Assembly (NCBI GenBank): GCA_021162745.1
Contig: JAGGYC010000109.1
Coordinates: forward strand, 1 to 34,916
Reading direction: 5' to 3'
Source of the DNA: Desulfuromonas sp.
Lineage (GTDB): Bacteria > Desulfobacterota > Desulfuromonadia > Desulfuromonadales > Desulfuromonadaceae
Length of the DNA: 34,916 nt
Shown here: in pieces, positions 7,030 through 15,461 of the stretch
Layout of the letters: every line of letters starts with the position of its first letter
Numbering within the stretch: position 1 is the stretch's first letter
Position numbers and translations under genes: made by a program
Notes under the pieces: generated by a model
Seen by the model: only the letters and a program-made list of their open reading frames with translations
Database searches by the model: none
What the model was told of the DNA's origin: nothing

Positions 7030-7740
7030 CTACTGTAGTTGTAGTGGATAAACGTCAACGGTTTCGCGCTGCAATAGAGCCGCCGCAATAAACAGGGCGG
7101 CCACACCGTTAAGTTCAGTAACAGCGTCTGGCGACCATGACGCAGGATAGATAGATACGATATCGGTGTGCTGGATCGCACCGCCGTAATACAACGTGCC
7201 GGTGGTGGATAATTCAGTGATCGCCCACGGCTCGATGCAGATGCATTCGGATGACTGGATGGCGGCGGCAATGTTGATCGGACCAGCAAGACACGAGCGC
7301 ACTTTGACCTCAAAATGCGTCCGGACATTCGCAGCCCCTTTGGCTGCCCGCTCGGCGGCATCCCAAACGTCAACATTGCCGGCTTCCGGGGTCAGGGTTA
7401 GTCGGGCAGTATAAGGATCACCGCCAAACTGCCACCACTCTGCAATCTGCACATCACCGACACCGGCTGATGCCAGCGCCTTACGTACTGCACCGACAGT
7501 GCCCTTAATGCGATGTATGCCCATGCTTGCGGCAACCACGGCACGCTTTGTCTCTTCAGGCCAACTGCTGTCCCAATCATCCACACTCAAGGCCCAGGCC
7601 AGCCACGGCAAGGCTTCAATCGGGCAGGTACCCGGGTTCCACAAGTCACCCACCGGTACCGGTACATTGCCGATGCGCTCGGTGCTGGCTTCAATGGCCA
7701 ACTCAAACGGGGTGGCATTGGGTGGCAGTAGGCTATTCAT
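7030..7740 (-). CDS. Tail protein I (P2 gpI-like baseplate protein)
   Basis: A 236-aa baseplate protein of the phage tail protein I family. The N-terminus SLLPPNATPFELAIE, the LWNPGTCPIEALPWLAWALSVDDWD core and the IHRIKGTVGAVRKAL segment are family hallmarks. In P2, gpI with gpJ forms the outer baseplate and carries the fibres. It overlaps the end of the gpJ gene by 8 bp and is followed by the tail fibre gene, the same order as in P2. Confidence 0.93.
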   Translation of the reverse strand: MNSLLPPNATPFELAIEASTERIGNVPVPVGDLWNPGTCPIEALPWLAWALSVDDWDSSWPEETKRAVVAASMGIHRIKGTVGAVRKALASAGVGDVQIAEWWQFGGDPYTARLTLTPEAGNVDVWDAAERAAKGAANVRTHFEVKVRSCLAGPINIAAAIQSSECICIEPWAITELSTTGTLYYGGAIQHTDIVSIYPASWSPDAVTELNGVAALFIAAALLQRETVDVYPLQLQ

Positions 7741-8626
7741 CCGTGCCTCCAGTGGTCACGATTATGGCCGTGCAGTAGGCAGCAGCGGTAGCAGCAATAG
7801 TCAAATTTTCTACTGGGCTAGCCAGCTCAACCCGCTGGGCTCCCGGTTGATGGAGAGCGGCATATAAACCACTCAGGGTAATATCGTAGCCCAGGGCGTG
7901 ATGGTCGATAGTGTATTGAGTGACGGCATCCTGCGCTGCCTGGCGTACTACCTCGGCATCGGGGCCGGGGTAGACATACAGCGTGGCATCAATCGTGTAA
8001 TTGGTGATGGTTGCCGCCTGCACCGTTACCTGGTCGGTCAACGGGCGTACGGTTTCGATGTTGAGAGCGGCCTCCACCATATCGAGCAACGCCTGATCTG
8101 GGATGCCGTCGGCCTCGGTACTCAGTACCGTCACCTGCACTTGTCCCGGCACCGGGCTTGCGATCGCTACATCCTTCACCAGAACCGATGCCGACAGGCC
8201 ATGGAATACATAGCTGCCAGTACTGCCGGCCGTGGTGATCGCCTCGGGTGCCAACTGCGCACGACGGCGCAAGGCTTCGTCACTTTCATACGTAGCGGCG
8301 ATCGGCGGCACTGCGTCCGGATCACCGGCATCAATGAGCAATCGGCTCACGTTATACAGCGCAGCCAGATTGCCCAGATCGGCCCCTTCGGCATAGGGCA
8401 ACATCACCGCACGGGCGGCATCGTTCACCCGCTGGCGGATGAGCAATTCACGATAGGCGGTAACCTCAAGAATCCGGTACGCGGGATCAGACTCCACCAG
8501 GGCGTCAAACCCAGGATCACGCGCTTGCAAATCGGCCAGCATAGCGGCCAAAATTGTTTCATAGGCCGGCGGCTCTACCACTTGCGGCGCCGGCAGCTGG
8601 CTTAAATCAATGGCGGTTTCGCTCAT
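7733..8626 (-). CDS. Baseplate protein J (P2 gpJ-like)
   Basis: A 297-aa wedge protein of the baseplate J family, about the length of P2 gpJ (302 aa). Visible features are the N-terminal DLSQLPAPQVVEPP, the YRELLIRQRVNDAARAVMLPYA helix with the DLGNLAALY motif, and the TTAGSTGSYVFHG stretch near the middle. It forms part of the ring that holds tail fibres and transmits the contraction signal. Its start overlaps the gpW stop by 4 bp. Confidence 0.93.
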   Translation of the reverse strand: MSETAIDLSQLPAPQVVEPPAYETILAAMLADLQARDPGFDALVESDPAYRILEVTAYRELLIRQRVNDAARAVMLPYAEGADLGNLAALYNVSRLLIDAGDPDAVPPIAATYESDEALRRRAQLAPEAITTAGSTGSYVFHGLSASVLVKDVAIASPVPGQVQVTVLSTEADGIPDQALLDMVEAALNIETVRPLTDQVTVQAATITNYTIDATLYVYPGPDAEVVRQAAQDAVTQYTIDHHALGYDITLSGLYAALHQPGAQRVELASPVENLTIAATAAAYCTAIIVTTGGTDE

Positions 8627-8958
8627 ACAACAATCCCTTCCAGCTTAATTTCTTGGACATTCAGGCGATAACGCCCGTACAGCTCCAATTCAACACGGCC
8701 ATCAGCTGCGGCCACGGCCTGCACACTGGTTAACAATAGCCGCGGCTCCCACTTGTCCAGGGCCTCGGCAGTGGCAGCGTAATACTCAACAATGGTGGCG
8801 CGGTTTAACGGGCTATCTTGCAATTCAAACAGGCGGCTACCGTAATCACGGCGCATCACTCGGCTGCCGACGGGTGTGGTCAAAATATCGCGGATTGACT
8901 GCTGTAGGTGATTCAACCCAGTCAACTCTTTGCCCGTGGTCGCGTTAATACCTCTCAT
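8623..8958 (-). CDS. Baseplate wedge protein W (gp25/lysozyme-like)
   Basis: A 111-aa protein of the T4 gp25/P2 gpW family. The stretch from residue 20 (HLQQSIRDILTTPVGSRVMR followed by DYGS) is the family signature. It is a conserved baseplate wedge component that nucleates sheath assembly. The gene overlaps the stop of the gpD gene by one base and the start of gpJ by 4 bp, indicating translational coupling. The order D, W, J is not the P2 V-W-J order: gpV lies further upstream (15461-16033). Confidence 0.93.
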   Translation of the reverse strand: MRGINATTGKELTGLNHLQQSIRDILTTPVGSRVMRRDYGSRLFELQDSPLNRATIVEYYAATAEALDKWEPRLLLTSVQAVAAADGRVELELYGRYRLNVQEIKLEGIVV

Positions 8959-9935
8959 TATTTCGGTGTCTCCCCTTCGCAGTCACAGCGGTAACCACCG
9001 TTATCGATAACATGAGTTACCTGCTTTAAGAGCCATTCACCAACAAGACCAAGGCGACCATCGCTTAATGTCAAGGTGCCCTCGGCCATTAACTTATTAT
9101 TCCCCGGCGTACTGCCGCTGATGGTAGCGGCTCCACGTTCAAAGGCTTCCAGCTTTGCCTTAGCTGCAGCCGTGGCGATGGCAGCATCGGGGTAGCTGTG
9201 GCGCAGTACAAACACTGGCTCACCCTCACCAACGGTGATAACAACATCCTGAGCCGTTTGCAGATCACGCCAACGCGCCTGAACAGCGGCATACTTGCCA
9301 CGCTCAGCAATGGTGACGTTATGGCGGGTTAAATCGCTGCACCGGCACGTCACTGATTCCAACTTGATACCGCTGGCGCTCTTGGCTTCACCCTTAGGCA
9401 CAAACAGCAACAAACCACCGGCTGGTTTACTGACAGCGCCATGATCTTTAGCCAAACGGGTGAGCAGATGCAGGTCAGACTCTTCGCTTTGATCAAGGTG
9501 GCCAATTGCTACGGCAGCCAATGACTCAGCCACTTTAGCGGTATAGCCATGCTCGGCGGCAATAGTGGCAACCAAATCACCAATGGTAATGCCGTCCCAG
9601 CTGCGCGACTTCGGCGCCTTAAATGCCTTACGCATGTTGGCGGCTTTAGCGCGAATGATGAGGGAATCTGGTGGGCCAGAAAGACCAACCTCATCCACCA
9701 CATACAATCCCATGCGAGCCAAACCTGTTTCGCGATAACCGAGTGAAACAGCTAACTCAGCACCAGTGCGTGGCAGATCGATGTGCGGAGCGCGATCATC
9801 GAGGCGGATCTCCACCGTGTCGCTTTGTATCCCTGCCACATCGGTGACGCTTAACGACAACAATCGATCACGAATGATGGCGGTCACATCCTGACTATCA
9901 GCCAGTATTTTAAAATCGGGTGTCATTAGTCCCAC
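8958..9935 (-). CDS. Late control protein D (baseplate hub)
   Basis: A 325-aa protein of the P2 gpD/phage late control D family (T4 gp27-like hub fold), which forms the hub linking tail tube and spike. Typical features are LADSQDVTAIIRDRLLSLSV near the start, DDRAPHIDLPRTGAEL, and DLHLLTRLAKDHGAV in the middle. Length is close to the family norm (about 330-390). It overlaps the small gpX gene by 10 bp. In P2 this gene lies at the end of the tail operon, and here it likewise follows U and X. Confidence 0.93.
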   Translation of the reverse strand: MGLMTPDFKILADSQDVTAIIRDRLLSLSVTDVAGIQSDTVEIRLDDRAPHIDLPRTGAELAVSLGYRETGLARMGLYVVDEVGLSGPPDSLIIRAKAANMRKAFKAPKSRSWDGITIGDLVATIAAEHGYTAKVAESLAAVAIGHLDQSEESDLHLLTRLAKDHGAVSKPAGGLLLFVPKGEAKSASGIKLESVTCRCSDLTRHNVTIAERGKYAAVQARWRDLQTAQDVVITVGEGEPVFVLRHSYPDAAIATAAAKAKLEAFERGAATISGSTPGNNKLMAEGTLTLSDGRLGLVGEWLLKQVTHVIDNGGYRCDCEGETPK

Positions 9936-10135
9936 AACCTCACAACGGTTTGTTCATCGGCTTCGGGTAGCTCTGGCAGCGTTATCACTATCCCCGCCTC
10001 AAGCTGCGGCCCTAATTGTGCCAAGCCGGGGTTGGCTTCCAGCACCAGTTCCACGGCACCAGCTGCGCGGCCATAATGCTTATGGCAAATGGCATCGAGC
10101 ATGTCACCGTCACTGGTGCGATACTGTACGGCCAT
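9926..10135 (-). CDS. Tail protein X (LysM-like)
   Basis: A 69-aa protein of the P2 gpX family. The sequence YRTSDGDMLDAICHKHYG followed by LEANPGLA and a proline-rich end is the LysM-like signature of gpX, thought to be a small baseplate or tail component. It lies between U and D with one-base and 10-bp overlaps, as in P2-like phages. Confidence 0.92.
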   Translation of the reverse strand: MAVQYRTSDGDMLDAICHKHYGRAAGAVELVLEANPGLAQLGPQLEAGIVITLPELPEADEQTVVRLWD

Positions 10136-10527
10136 TAGCTGTCCTCCCCGTAGTGTCCAAGCTGGAGACTAAATTCCTGTTTACGCGTGGTGCCATCGGC
10201 AAAGAACAGAGTTTGCGTTTCCTCAATAGTGCTAATGCACCACTTACCCCACACCTTACCTGTGCCATCGGTGAGGATCTGCGGCTTACCCTGCCCTGCT
10301 AAATCGCGCATGGTGTCCAGTTGTTTTAAACCACCTTTAAACTCAGGGTAAATGATCCCCTGCAGGGTGATAGTTTCGTCACCGATGCCAACAAATTGCT
10401 TAGCTGGGCGACGACCAATACGGGCCTGACTTGGCCAGCGATATTCAACGGACCGGCGCAAGCTTTGGTATGCTGCAGTGTCCATTGCGAAGCGGAACGG
10501 CCCTAAGGCCAGCATGGTTTCAGTCAT
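10135..10527 (-). CDS. Tail protein U (P2 gpU-like)
   Basis: About 130 aa, P2 gpU family (tail completion/hub-associated). Visible signatures are MLALGPFRFAMDTAAYQSL near the N-terminus and the EFSLQLGHYG end. The frame opens at 10566, but the ATG at 10527 overlaps the tape measure stop by 8 bp and matches the N-terminus of homologues better, so it is preferred. It precedes X and D in the P2 order. Confidence 0.9.
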   Translation of the reverse strand: MTETMLALGPFRFAMDTAAYQSLRRSVEYRWPSQARIGRRPAKQFVGIGDETITLQGIIYPEFKGGLKQLDTMRDLAGQGKPQILTDGTGKVWGKWCISTIEETQTLFFADGTTRKQEFSLQLGHYGEDS

Positions 10528-12784
10528 ATAGGTTGCCTCGCTGGTTAGCGGCTGCTTGCTGTTCACGCTGGCGTAGGGCTTGGTCTACCTGCTCGGCAAC
10601 GGCATGGGCGTCCATGCCGGGTGCAGCGTGGATGGTAATTGGAGCGTTAAGGGTGGTATTTTTAGAGCTACTGCGGATGCCGAAGGGTTTAACCAGTTCC
10701 ATCGGCTTGGCCATGGATGCGGGTTGGGGCTTGCCGCTAGTAGGTACGGAAGATTTATCGTCGCCACCAAAAAAGCTACCGACAAGGCTACCTAGTTTTT
10801 GCCCTGCCTTAAATAATAGACCTAGCGGGCTGTGCTCCCACACTTCGGTTAAAAAACTTACGCCAGCGCTAAACAGGTTTTTTATATCGCTCCACATATC
10901 GCCAAAGAAGGTGGTGATCGGCTCCCAGTAATGGATAACCAGAGCGGCTGCGGCGCCTATGCCCGCCACTACTAGGCCTATTGGATTAGCCAGCAGAGCG
11001 GCGTTCCACAACCATTGAGCGGCTGTTACTGCCATAATGCCGCCCTGAAACAGGGCAAAGCCGGTAACTGCGCCACCGATAATGGTGGCAACGGCAGGGA
11101 ATTTTTCCAGCAGAACGCCTACCCAACCAGCAAAGGTAGTGACAGGTTTTAGTAGCGAGTTTACCGCTGGCAGTAGCGCTCCGGCAAAGGCCATACCCAG
11201 CGTACGCACGTTGTTAGTGAACAGCGTTAATTGCCCACGGGTATCGTTTAAAAATTTAGAATAACTGGCATCGACAACACCCCTGGAGCTTTTGGCAACA
11301 TCGTCTTGGGAGGCTGCCAACTCTTTAAGCTTAGGGCCCAGCAGCGCCACCATGCGCACACCTTCGTCGCCAAAGGTTGATTGCAGATCATCTATGGTTT
11401 GCTGGTCCATGCCGTCGAAGCCGCCAATAGCGTCAGACATGTTTTTCAAGGTGGCGATAAAATCGAGACCGCCGTCGGCGTTGTGTGCCATCTCAAAACC
11501 AAACTTGCGTGAGGCTTTCGACATGTTGCGGAAGGTGGCGCTCAAGGCGGTACCAGCCATCGACCCCTGCATGCCGGCAGAGTTGAGCGCACCAAGCAGT
11601 GTGGCTCCCTGGGCTAAATCAACATTGTATTGCGCCAAAGCCGGTGTGGCCATTTTGAACGATTCGCCCAGTTGATCAAAATCACGCAGCTGGAATTTAA
11701 ACTGAGTTTTGGTGAGCAGGTCGCCAATACGTTGCAATCGTTGCTCCGTGGTGCCCTCAAGGGTGTTGCCCAAGTTGTTGAACACCGTGGCAACAACTTC
11801 GCCAACTCCTTCACTGGCACTGCCGGTAACCTTGGCAACCTTAGACACAATCTCTGAGCCTATGCGTGAGGTTTGTGCATCTAACCCGGCAGAGTTAAGG
11901 GCATATTCTATGTCGAGTATTTCAGTTTCACTAGCAAGGTTCCCACGGGCAAACGCCAGAGCGTGCTTGCGCGATAGCGCCAACTGTTTGCCAATATCTT
12001 TGGCGTTTATCACCGTTGAAAGGCGGGTAGCGCTACGGCCAAAGTCGGCGGCTTCGCCAACTAACTGCCCGGCACCATATAGCGCACCTATGCCACCAAG
12101 CATCTGGTTGCGTAAACCGCCCAATTTTGAGCTGGCAACCTGTTTTTTGTTCAGGCGCCGCTGGAGTTTTTTTAATTTTACCTCAGCTTTATCAAAGGCA
12201 CTACCGAGGCGCACTTGCTCGCTGGCTAGTTTTTTTGTGTCAACACCGGCTTCACGCAGGGAACTTTTGTACTTTTTTAACGTTACAATTTGGTTGGCTA
12301 TAGTGCGTTTAGTTTTTCTTAAAGTACCTCTGGCGGTGTTTAAATTGTTCGATAGCGCAGTGACGTGGGCGGCAACTGGCTTATATTCAGCACCGAGCTG
12401 CTTTAACTCGTGCTTGGCAAGTTTAAGCTCATGACGCATAGCCTTAGTGGGGGCAACACTACGCACCATGGCATCTTGTAACTGCTCAACCTTGGTACTG
12501 GCGGCGGCCAGTTTGTTTTTTAGCGGTATTGCTGCTTTTTTGGCTGCGGCTAGATCGGCAGTAAAGTTGCCAACCTCGCGCCGGGCGGCACTAAAAGCTT
12601 GGCGCGATTTTGGCAACTCGGCACTGAGCTGCTGAAACTTTTTTAGCTGCTCGCTGGACTTGCCCAGCCCTTTGACTGCTGTGCCCAGTGTGTTAAACTT
12701 ATCTGTAGCGGTGCCGATATTGCTGGAAAACGAGCTGGCAAGGGTGGCACCAATAACAACGCCTAGCGATAAGGATTTTTCCAT
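10520..12784 (-). CDS. Tail tape measure protein
   Basis: A 754-aa tape measure protein that sets tail length and is packed inside the tail tube. Residues 1-215 are helical and coiled-coil, rich in Lys, Ala and Leu. The middle (about 230-540) resembles the TP901/P2 gpT core domain. Hydrophobic helices lie near 535-640 (TIIGGAVTGFALFQGG and neighbouring Ala/Gly/Val stretches). The Ala-rich, Gln-rich end is typical. The ATG has GGGAG 10 nt upstream. Position after gpE-E' and before gpU matches P2. Confidence 0.93.
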   Translation of the reverse strand: MEKSLSLGVVIGATLASSFSSNIGTATDKFNTLGTAVKGLGKSSEQLKKFQQLSAELPKSRQAFSAARREVGNFTADLAAAKKAAIPLKNKLAAASTKVEQLQDAMVRSVAPTKAMRHELKLAKHELKQLGAEYKPVAAHVTALSNNLNTARGTLRKTKRTIANQIVTLKKYKSSLREAGVDTKKLASEQVRLGSAFDKAEVKLKKLQRRLNKKQVASSKLGGLRNQMLGGIGALYGAGQLVGEAADFGRSATRLSTVINAKDIGKQLALSRKHALAFARGNLASETEILDIEYALNSAGLDAQTSRIGSEIVSKVAKVTGSASEGVGEVVATVFNNLGNTLEGTTEQRLQRIGDLLTKTQFKFQLRDFDQLGESFKMATPALAQYNVDLAQGATLLGALNSAGMQGSMAGTALSATFRNMSKASRKFGFEMAHNADGGLDFIATLKNMSDAIGGFDGMDQQTIDDLQSTFGDEGVRMVALLGPKLKELAASQDDVAKSSRGVVDASYSKFLNDTRGQLTLFTNNVRTLGMAFAGALLPAVNSLLKPVTTFAGWVGVLLEKFPAVATIIGGAVTGFALFQGGIMAVTAAQWLWNAALLANPIGLVVAGIGAAAALVIHYWEPITTFFGDMWSDIKNLFSAGVSFLTEVWEHSPLGLLFKAGQKLGSLVGSFFGGDDKSSVPTSGKPQPASMAKPMELVKPFGIRSSSKNTTLNAPITIHAAPGMDAHAVAEQVDQALRQREQQAAANQRGNLYD

Positions 12785-12965
12785 GCTTGATTATCTCCCT
12801 GCCTTGATTATTTTTGCCATCATCTGGACAACCCTCGCCGTTTGCCTAAAAGCTGTTGTCGGCCCGCTATTGCTGGCCATGGTGCTGGTACTACCGGCAG
12901 CTTTTATTTTAGGCTTATGCTTTAACTGCGGCGAATATCTGCTTAGCCTTTGCCGCCAGCGTTAA
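12783..12965 (+). CDS. Small hydrophobic ORF, antisense to the tail operon
   Basis: A 60-aa + strand frame in the gap between gpE' and the tape measure gene. It would encode two hydrophobic segments (IIFAIIWTTLAVCL, then PLLLAMVLVLPAAFILGL) and a Cys/Arg-containing end. AAGGA lies 7 nt before the ATG. The start codon overlaps the tape measure start codon in CATG. No - strand gene of any size fills this interval. Expression is unproven and the upstream ribosome site lies in tape measure coding sequence, so it may be fortuitous. Confidence 0.25.
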   Translation: MLDYLPALIIFAIIWTTLAVCLKAVVGPLLLAMVLVLPAAFILGLCFNCGEYLLSLCRQR

Positions 12966-13386
12966 TCGCCACGGTGTAGACCTTCGGCTGCTTCGTGCCA
13001 ACGCAGCAGCTCGGTGGTACTCATGTGTAAAAAATCGCCGAGGGCCCAGCCGGTAACTTGCGCCAAGCTGAGTACCAGCGCTCGGCAATCTCTTGGCGTC
13101 AGGATAAAAAACCGCTGTACACCTGCTGCACCTTGGCATAATCCTTCATGGTCAACTCTTCAAGGGCACTTGGCGCCACCTCGCACAGTGTTGCAAACAT
13201 GGCTATCTCTTTTTGTGCCGGGTCGCTGTGCGCTTTTTCGGCAGCCAACATGTCGCGTACTCGCGGCTCACGCATGCTTAAGGCTTTGACGGTCACTCCG
13301 TCTACCTCAATAGGTGTGGCTAGTTTTATTTCGCTCATAGATCTCTCTCTTCTGTTGCCTAAGCGATGGCGGGTAGAACCCGCCAT
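12962..13386 (-). CDS. Tail assembly chaperone E and its -1 frameshift product E-E'
   Basis: Protein E is 95 aa (13099-13386; starts MSEIKLATPIEVDGV) and matches the P2 gpE/phage tail assembly chaperone family. Just before its stop lies the slippery heptamer T TTT TTA (13105-13111). A -1 shift there opens a frame to the TAA at 12962-12964 that encodes TGWALGDF, then STTELLRWHEAA, the typical conserved E' extension. As in P2, a minority of ribosomes would make the longer E-E' protein that wraps the tape measure during tail assembly. The ATG codon of E is 5 bp from the tube protein stop. The E' segment has no start codon of its own in the right place. Confidence 0.9.
13105..13111 (-). promoter_or_regulatory. 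-1 frameshift slippery site (gpE/E')
   Basis: The - strand heptamer TTTTTTA reads T TTT TTA in the zero frame (codons GGT TTT TTA), fitting the X XXY YYZ rule. The zero-frame TGA is at 13099-13101, one codon later. The -1 frame beyond it is open for 47 codons and encodes recognisable E' protein. Confidence 0.87.
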
Positions 13387-13391
13387 CGTGG

Positions 13392-13898
13392 TTATATCCC
13401 TAACGCGGCTCGGCGACTGGCTAAACGATCCACGCCGCCAACCTTTTCAACCATATTGATGGTGTCGATTTCGATAAGTTCCTCACCGCCCGCGCTGTAT
13501 TTGTAGTAAGTGGCTGCCATGGCAACCTTCAACACGGCTTTGTCTCCAGCCTTCCATGAGCCCATGTCGAGCTCGCGCCAGCGTCCACGCAGCACAACTT
13601 CCACAGCTACCACAGCGCCGTCAGCGTCGGACTCAACAGCGCCCTTGAGCTTGACTGGTACAATAGCGGCATCGCTAACGCCAAACTGGCGCAACACGTC
13701 AACGTTGCACTCGCTCAAAGTAAAGGAGCATTCAAGTTTTTCCATGCCCATATCAAGCTCTACCGGGGCGTTCATACCGCCAGCGCGGTACTCTTCCATT
13801 TTGCGAGTCAGCTTGGGCAACGTAACTTCGTCAACACGCCCAGCGTAACCTCGACCCTCGACAAACAAGGAAAAGTTTTTGAGTATTTCAGGCAACAT
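13392..13898 (-). CDS. Major tail tube protein (P2 FII-like)
   Basis: A 168-aa protein, near the 172 aa of P2 FII. The N-terminus MLPEILKNFSLFVEGRGYAG and the segment LPKLTRKMEEYRAGGMNAP are conserved in FII proteins. It polymerises into the inner tube through which DNA passes. It begins one base after the sheath stop codon, and the pair FI-FII is arranged as in P2. Confidence 0.95.
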   Translation of the reverse strand: MLPEILKNFSLFVEGRGYAGRVDEVTLPKLTRKMEEYRAGGMNAPVELDMGMEKLECSFTLSECNVDVLRQFGVSDAAIVPVKLKGAVESDADGAVVAVEVVLRGRWRELDMGSWKAGDKAVLKVAMAATYYKYSAGGEELIEIDTINMVEKVGGVDRLASRRAALGI

Positions 13899-15083
13899 TT
13901 AGATCACCTCCTTAATATAATCGTTCACCAAATGCGAGCGGAACGTGACATGCTCGGCAGGGGTTGGTGGGGTAAAGTCAAAGTCGAAATACACCTTGCC
14001 GGCTGCGATCTGCTCGGGGGTGTTCAGCTCGGGGTCAGCCCAGCAGTCACCGCCTAAAATAGCACCAATGCTGGTGAGGTGACGCAGGTAGGCTTTAACC
14101 CCTTCGCTAACATCCTCGATGTAGGTTTTAGTGATGTTACGATCGACGGCCCACAGGTGAGCACGCAGCAAGCTTTCGTTGATCATATCGGCGGTGCGCA
14201 CGACAGAGAGGAACGCCCACTTGACATCGGCAGACAGGGTACGGTTGCCCCATAGCCGGTACCCGTTCTGGTTGATGATGGTGGCAATGTTTTGCTCATT
14301 GAGCAGGTTGGCCCGGCAGTTGGCATCGCCCAGGGTAAAATCAACAGCACGGGTGGTGCCGCCAATGCCGTATATTTCACGATTCGATGGTGAGAACCAG
14401 AACCCGCGCTCGGCATCGCTCTTGGCAATCATGCCAGCAACGCGAGCACTGGCCGGTTGATCAACATAGGCACCATCGACAAATACCTTAACGCCCGGAT
14501 CAACTACATAAACCCGCTTGCTGCCGGAGTCGCCAGCATAGGCTTGAGCGGCGGCATCGTTGGTGTTGGGACCGTCAGCAATAATTACCGCACGTAAGCG
14601 GTCAGCAATGCCAGCCAGTTCAGCAACAACAGGGTTAGCTAATTCGCTAGGTCTCTGACTGGTGTAGCCGGGAGCACATAAGATTTTTGGTGCAACACCA
14701 AGCACGGACTCGGACGACAATAGTCCATGCACGCCTTGGTACTGACCGGTGGTGGCATCAACACCACCGACAATGGCGGTGAGGGTTGCCGCTTCATCAG
14801 CACCTTCATCGACGCGAATCACCACCACCATAGCGCCACATTGATCAAAGATAGCGTCAATGGCATCAGGTAGGGTGCCGTTGCCGTCGCCGACGGTATC
14901 GAGCTTGGCCGCCTCGATGCGGTTACCAGCAATAAGCACTGGCGTATTGAGCGGGAAAATGGCCGCGTCAGCATCGGGAGCGGTGCCCACTAAGCCAATA
15001 ACGCTGGAACGTACAGTGCGGATCGGCCGCACGCCGTTGTCGATCTCGACAACTTCTACGCCGTGCAAAAATTGCTCAGGCAT
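13899..15083 (-). CDS. Contractile tail sheath protein (P2 FI-like)
   Basis: A 394-aa sheath protein, the length of P2 FI (396). Signatures are FLHGVEVVEIDNGVRPIRTV at the N-terminus, SSVIGLVGTAP, KILCAPGY near the middle, GFWFSPSN, and FDFTPPTPAEHVTF near the end. It shows that the phage is a myovirus. Its start overlaps the preceding small gene by 8 bp. Confidence 0.96.
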   Translation of the reverse strand: MPEQFLHGVEVVEIDNGVRPIRTVRSSVIGLVGTAPDADAAIFPLNTPVLIAGNRIEAAKLDTVGDGNGTLPDAIDAIFDQCGAMVVVIRVDEGADEAATLTAIVGGVDATTGQYQGVHGLLSSESVLGVAPKILCAPGYTSQRPSELANPVVAELAGIADRLRAVIIADGPNTNDAAAQAYAGDSGSKRVYVVDPGVKVFVDGAYVDQPASARVAGMIAKSDAERGFWFSPSNREIYGIGGTTRAVDFTLGDANCRANLLNEQNIATIINQNGYRLWGNRTLSADVKWAFLSVVRTADMINESLLRAHLWAVDRNITKTYIEDVSEGVKAYLRHLTSIGAILGGDCWADPELNTPEQIAAGKVYFDFDFTPPTPAEHVTFRSHLVNDYIKEVI

Positions 15084-15246
15084 CGGTTACCTCCGTTTTC
15101 TTGCGGGTTTGTTTTTTTTTGCGCTTAATTTTCCCAGACAACAGCAGATATTTAGCTTGCCGGCTGGTTAACTGGATATTATCTCCGTTGGTGGCCATTG
15201 TTCCATCGGCGGCCAAGAATGGTTTTTCAACGATATAAGCTTCCAT
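15076..15246 (-). CDS. Small DUF2635-like tail-operon protein
   Basis: A 56-aa protein starting MEAYIVEKPFLAADG and ending in a Lys/Arg-rich tail (KRKKKQTRKK). Small basic proteins of this type (DUF2635-like) are common directly upstream of sheath genes in Mu- and P2-related phages; their role is unknown. It overlaps the upstream gene by an ATGA start-stop and the sheath start by 8 bp, which supports it being a real, translationally coupled gene. Confidence 0.75.
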   Translation of the reverse strand: MEAYIVEKPFLAADGTMATNGDNIQLTSRQAKYLLLSGKIKRKKKQTRKKTEVTDA

Positions 15247-15461
15247 CAGTACACCTTTCCTGTGTGTTCGCTATCGGGTGCGCCGCTGGTGGTTTCACAA
15301 ACGGCGTTGCTAACGATCTCTTCGATTATTCCTGCGCACATCGCCTCAAGCACAGCATCACGGTAGGTGAGCATGGCGCTAGCGTCGCTGCCCTGTACTA
15401 GAGGTACTGCTTCAACCTTGGCCTTGATCTTATCGCGCATGCTGGTCTTGTTCAGGGGCAT
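15246..15461 (-). CDS. Small hypothetical protein after gpV
   Basis: A 71-aa acidic, mostly helical protein starting MPLNKTSMRDKIKAKVE. The frame is open further upstream, but the ATG at 15461 overlaps the gpV TGA as ATGA, the same coupling used by its neighbours, so this start is chosen. Alanine-rich AMLTYRDAVLEAMCAGIIEEI suggests a helical domain. It lies between the spike protein and the small pre-sheath gene; I do not recognise a family. Confidence 0.7.
   Translation of the reverse strand: MPLNKTSMRDKIKAKVEAVPLVQGSDASAMLTYRDAVLEAMCAGIIEEIVSNAVCETTSGAPDSEHTGKVY

Noticed and set aside
12915-13139. A - strand 74-codon frame after gpE
   Set aside because: It is in the +1 frame relative to gpE and encodes nothing recognisable. 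The -1 frame carries the conserved E' sequence, so frameshifting to that frame is the better explanation.
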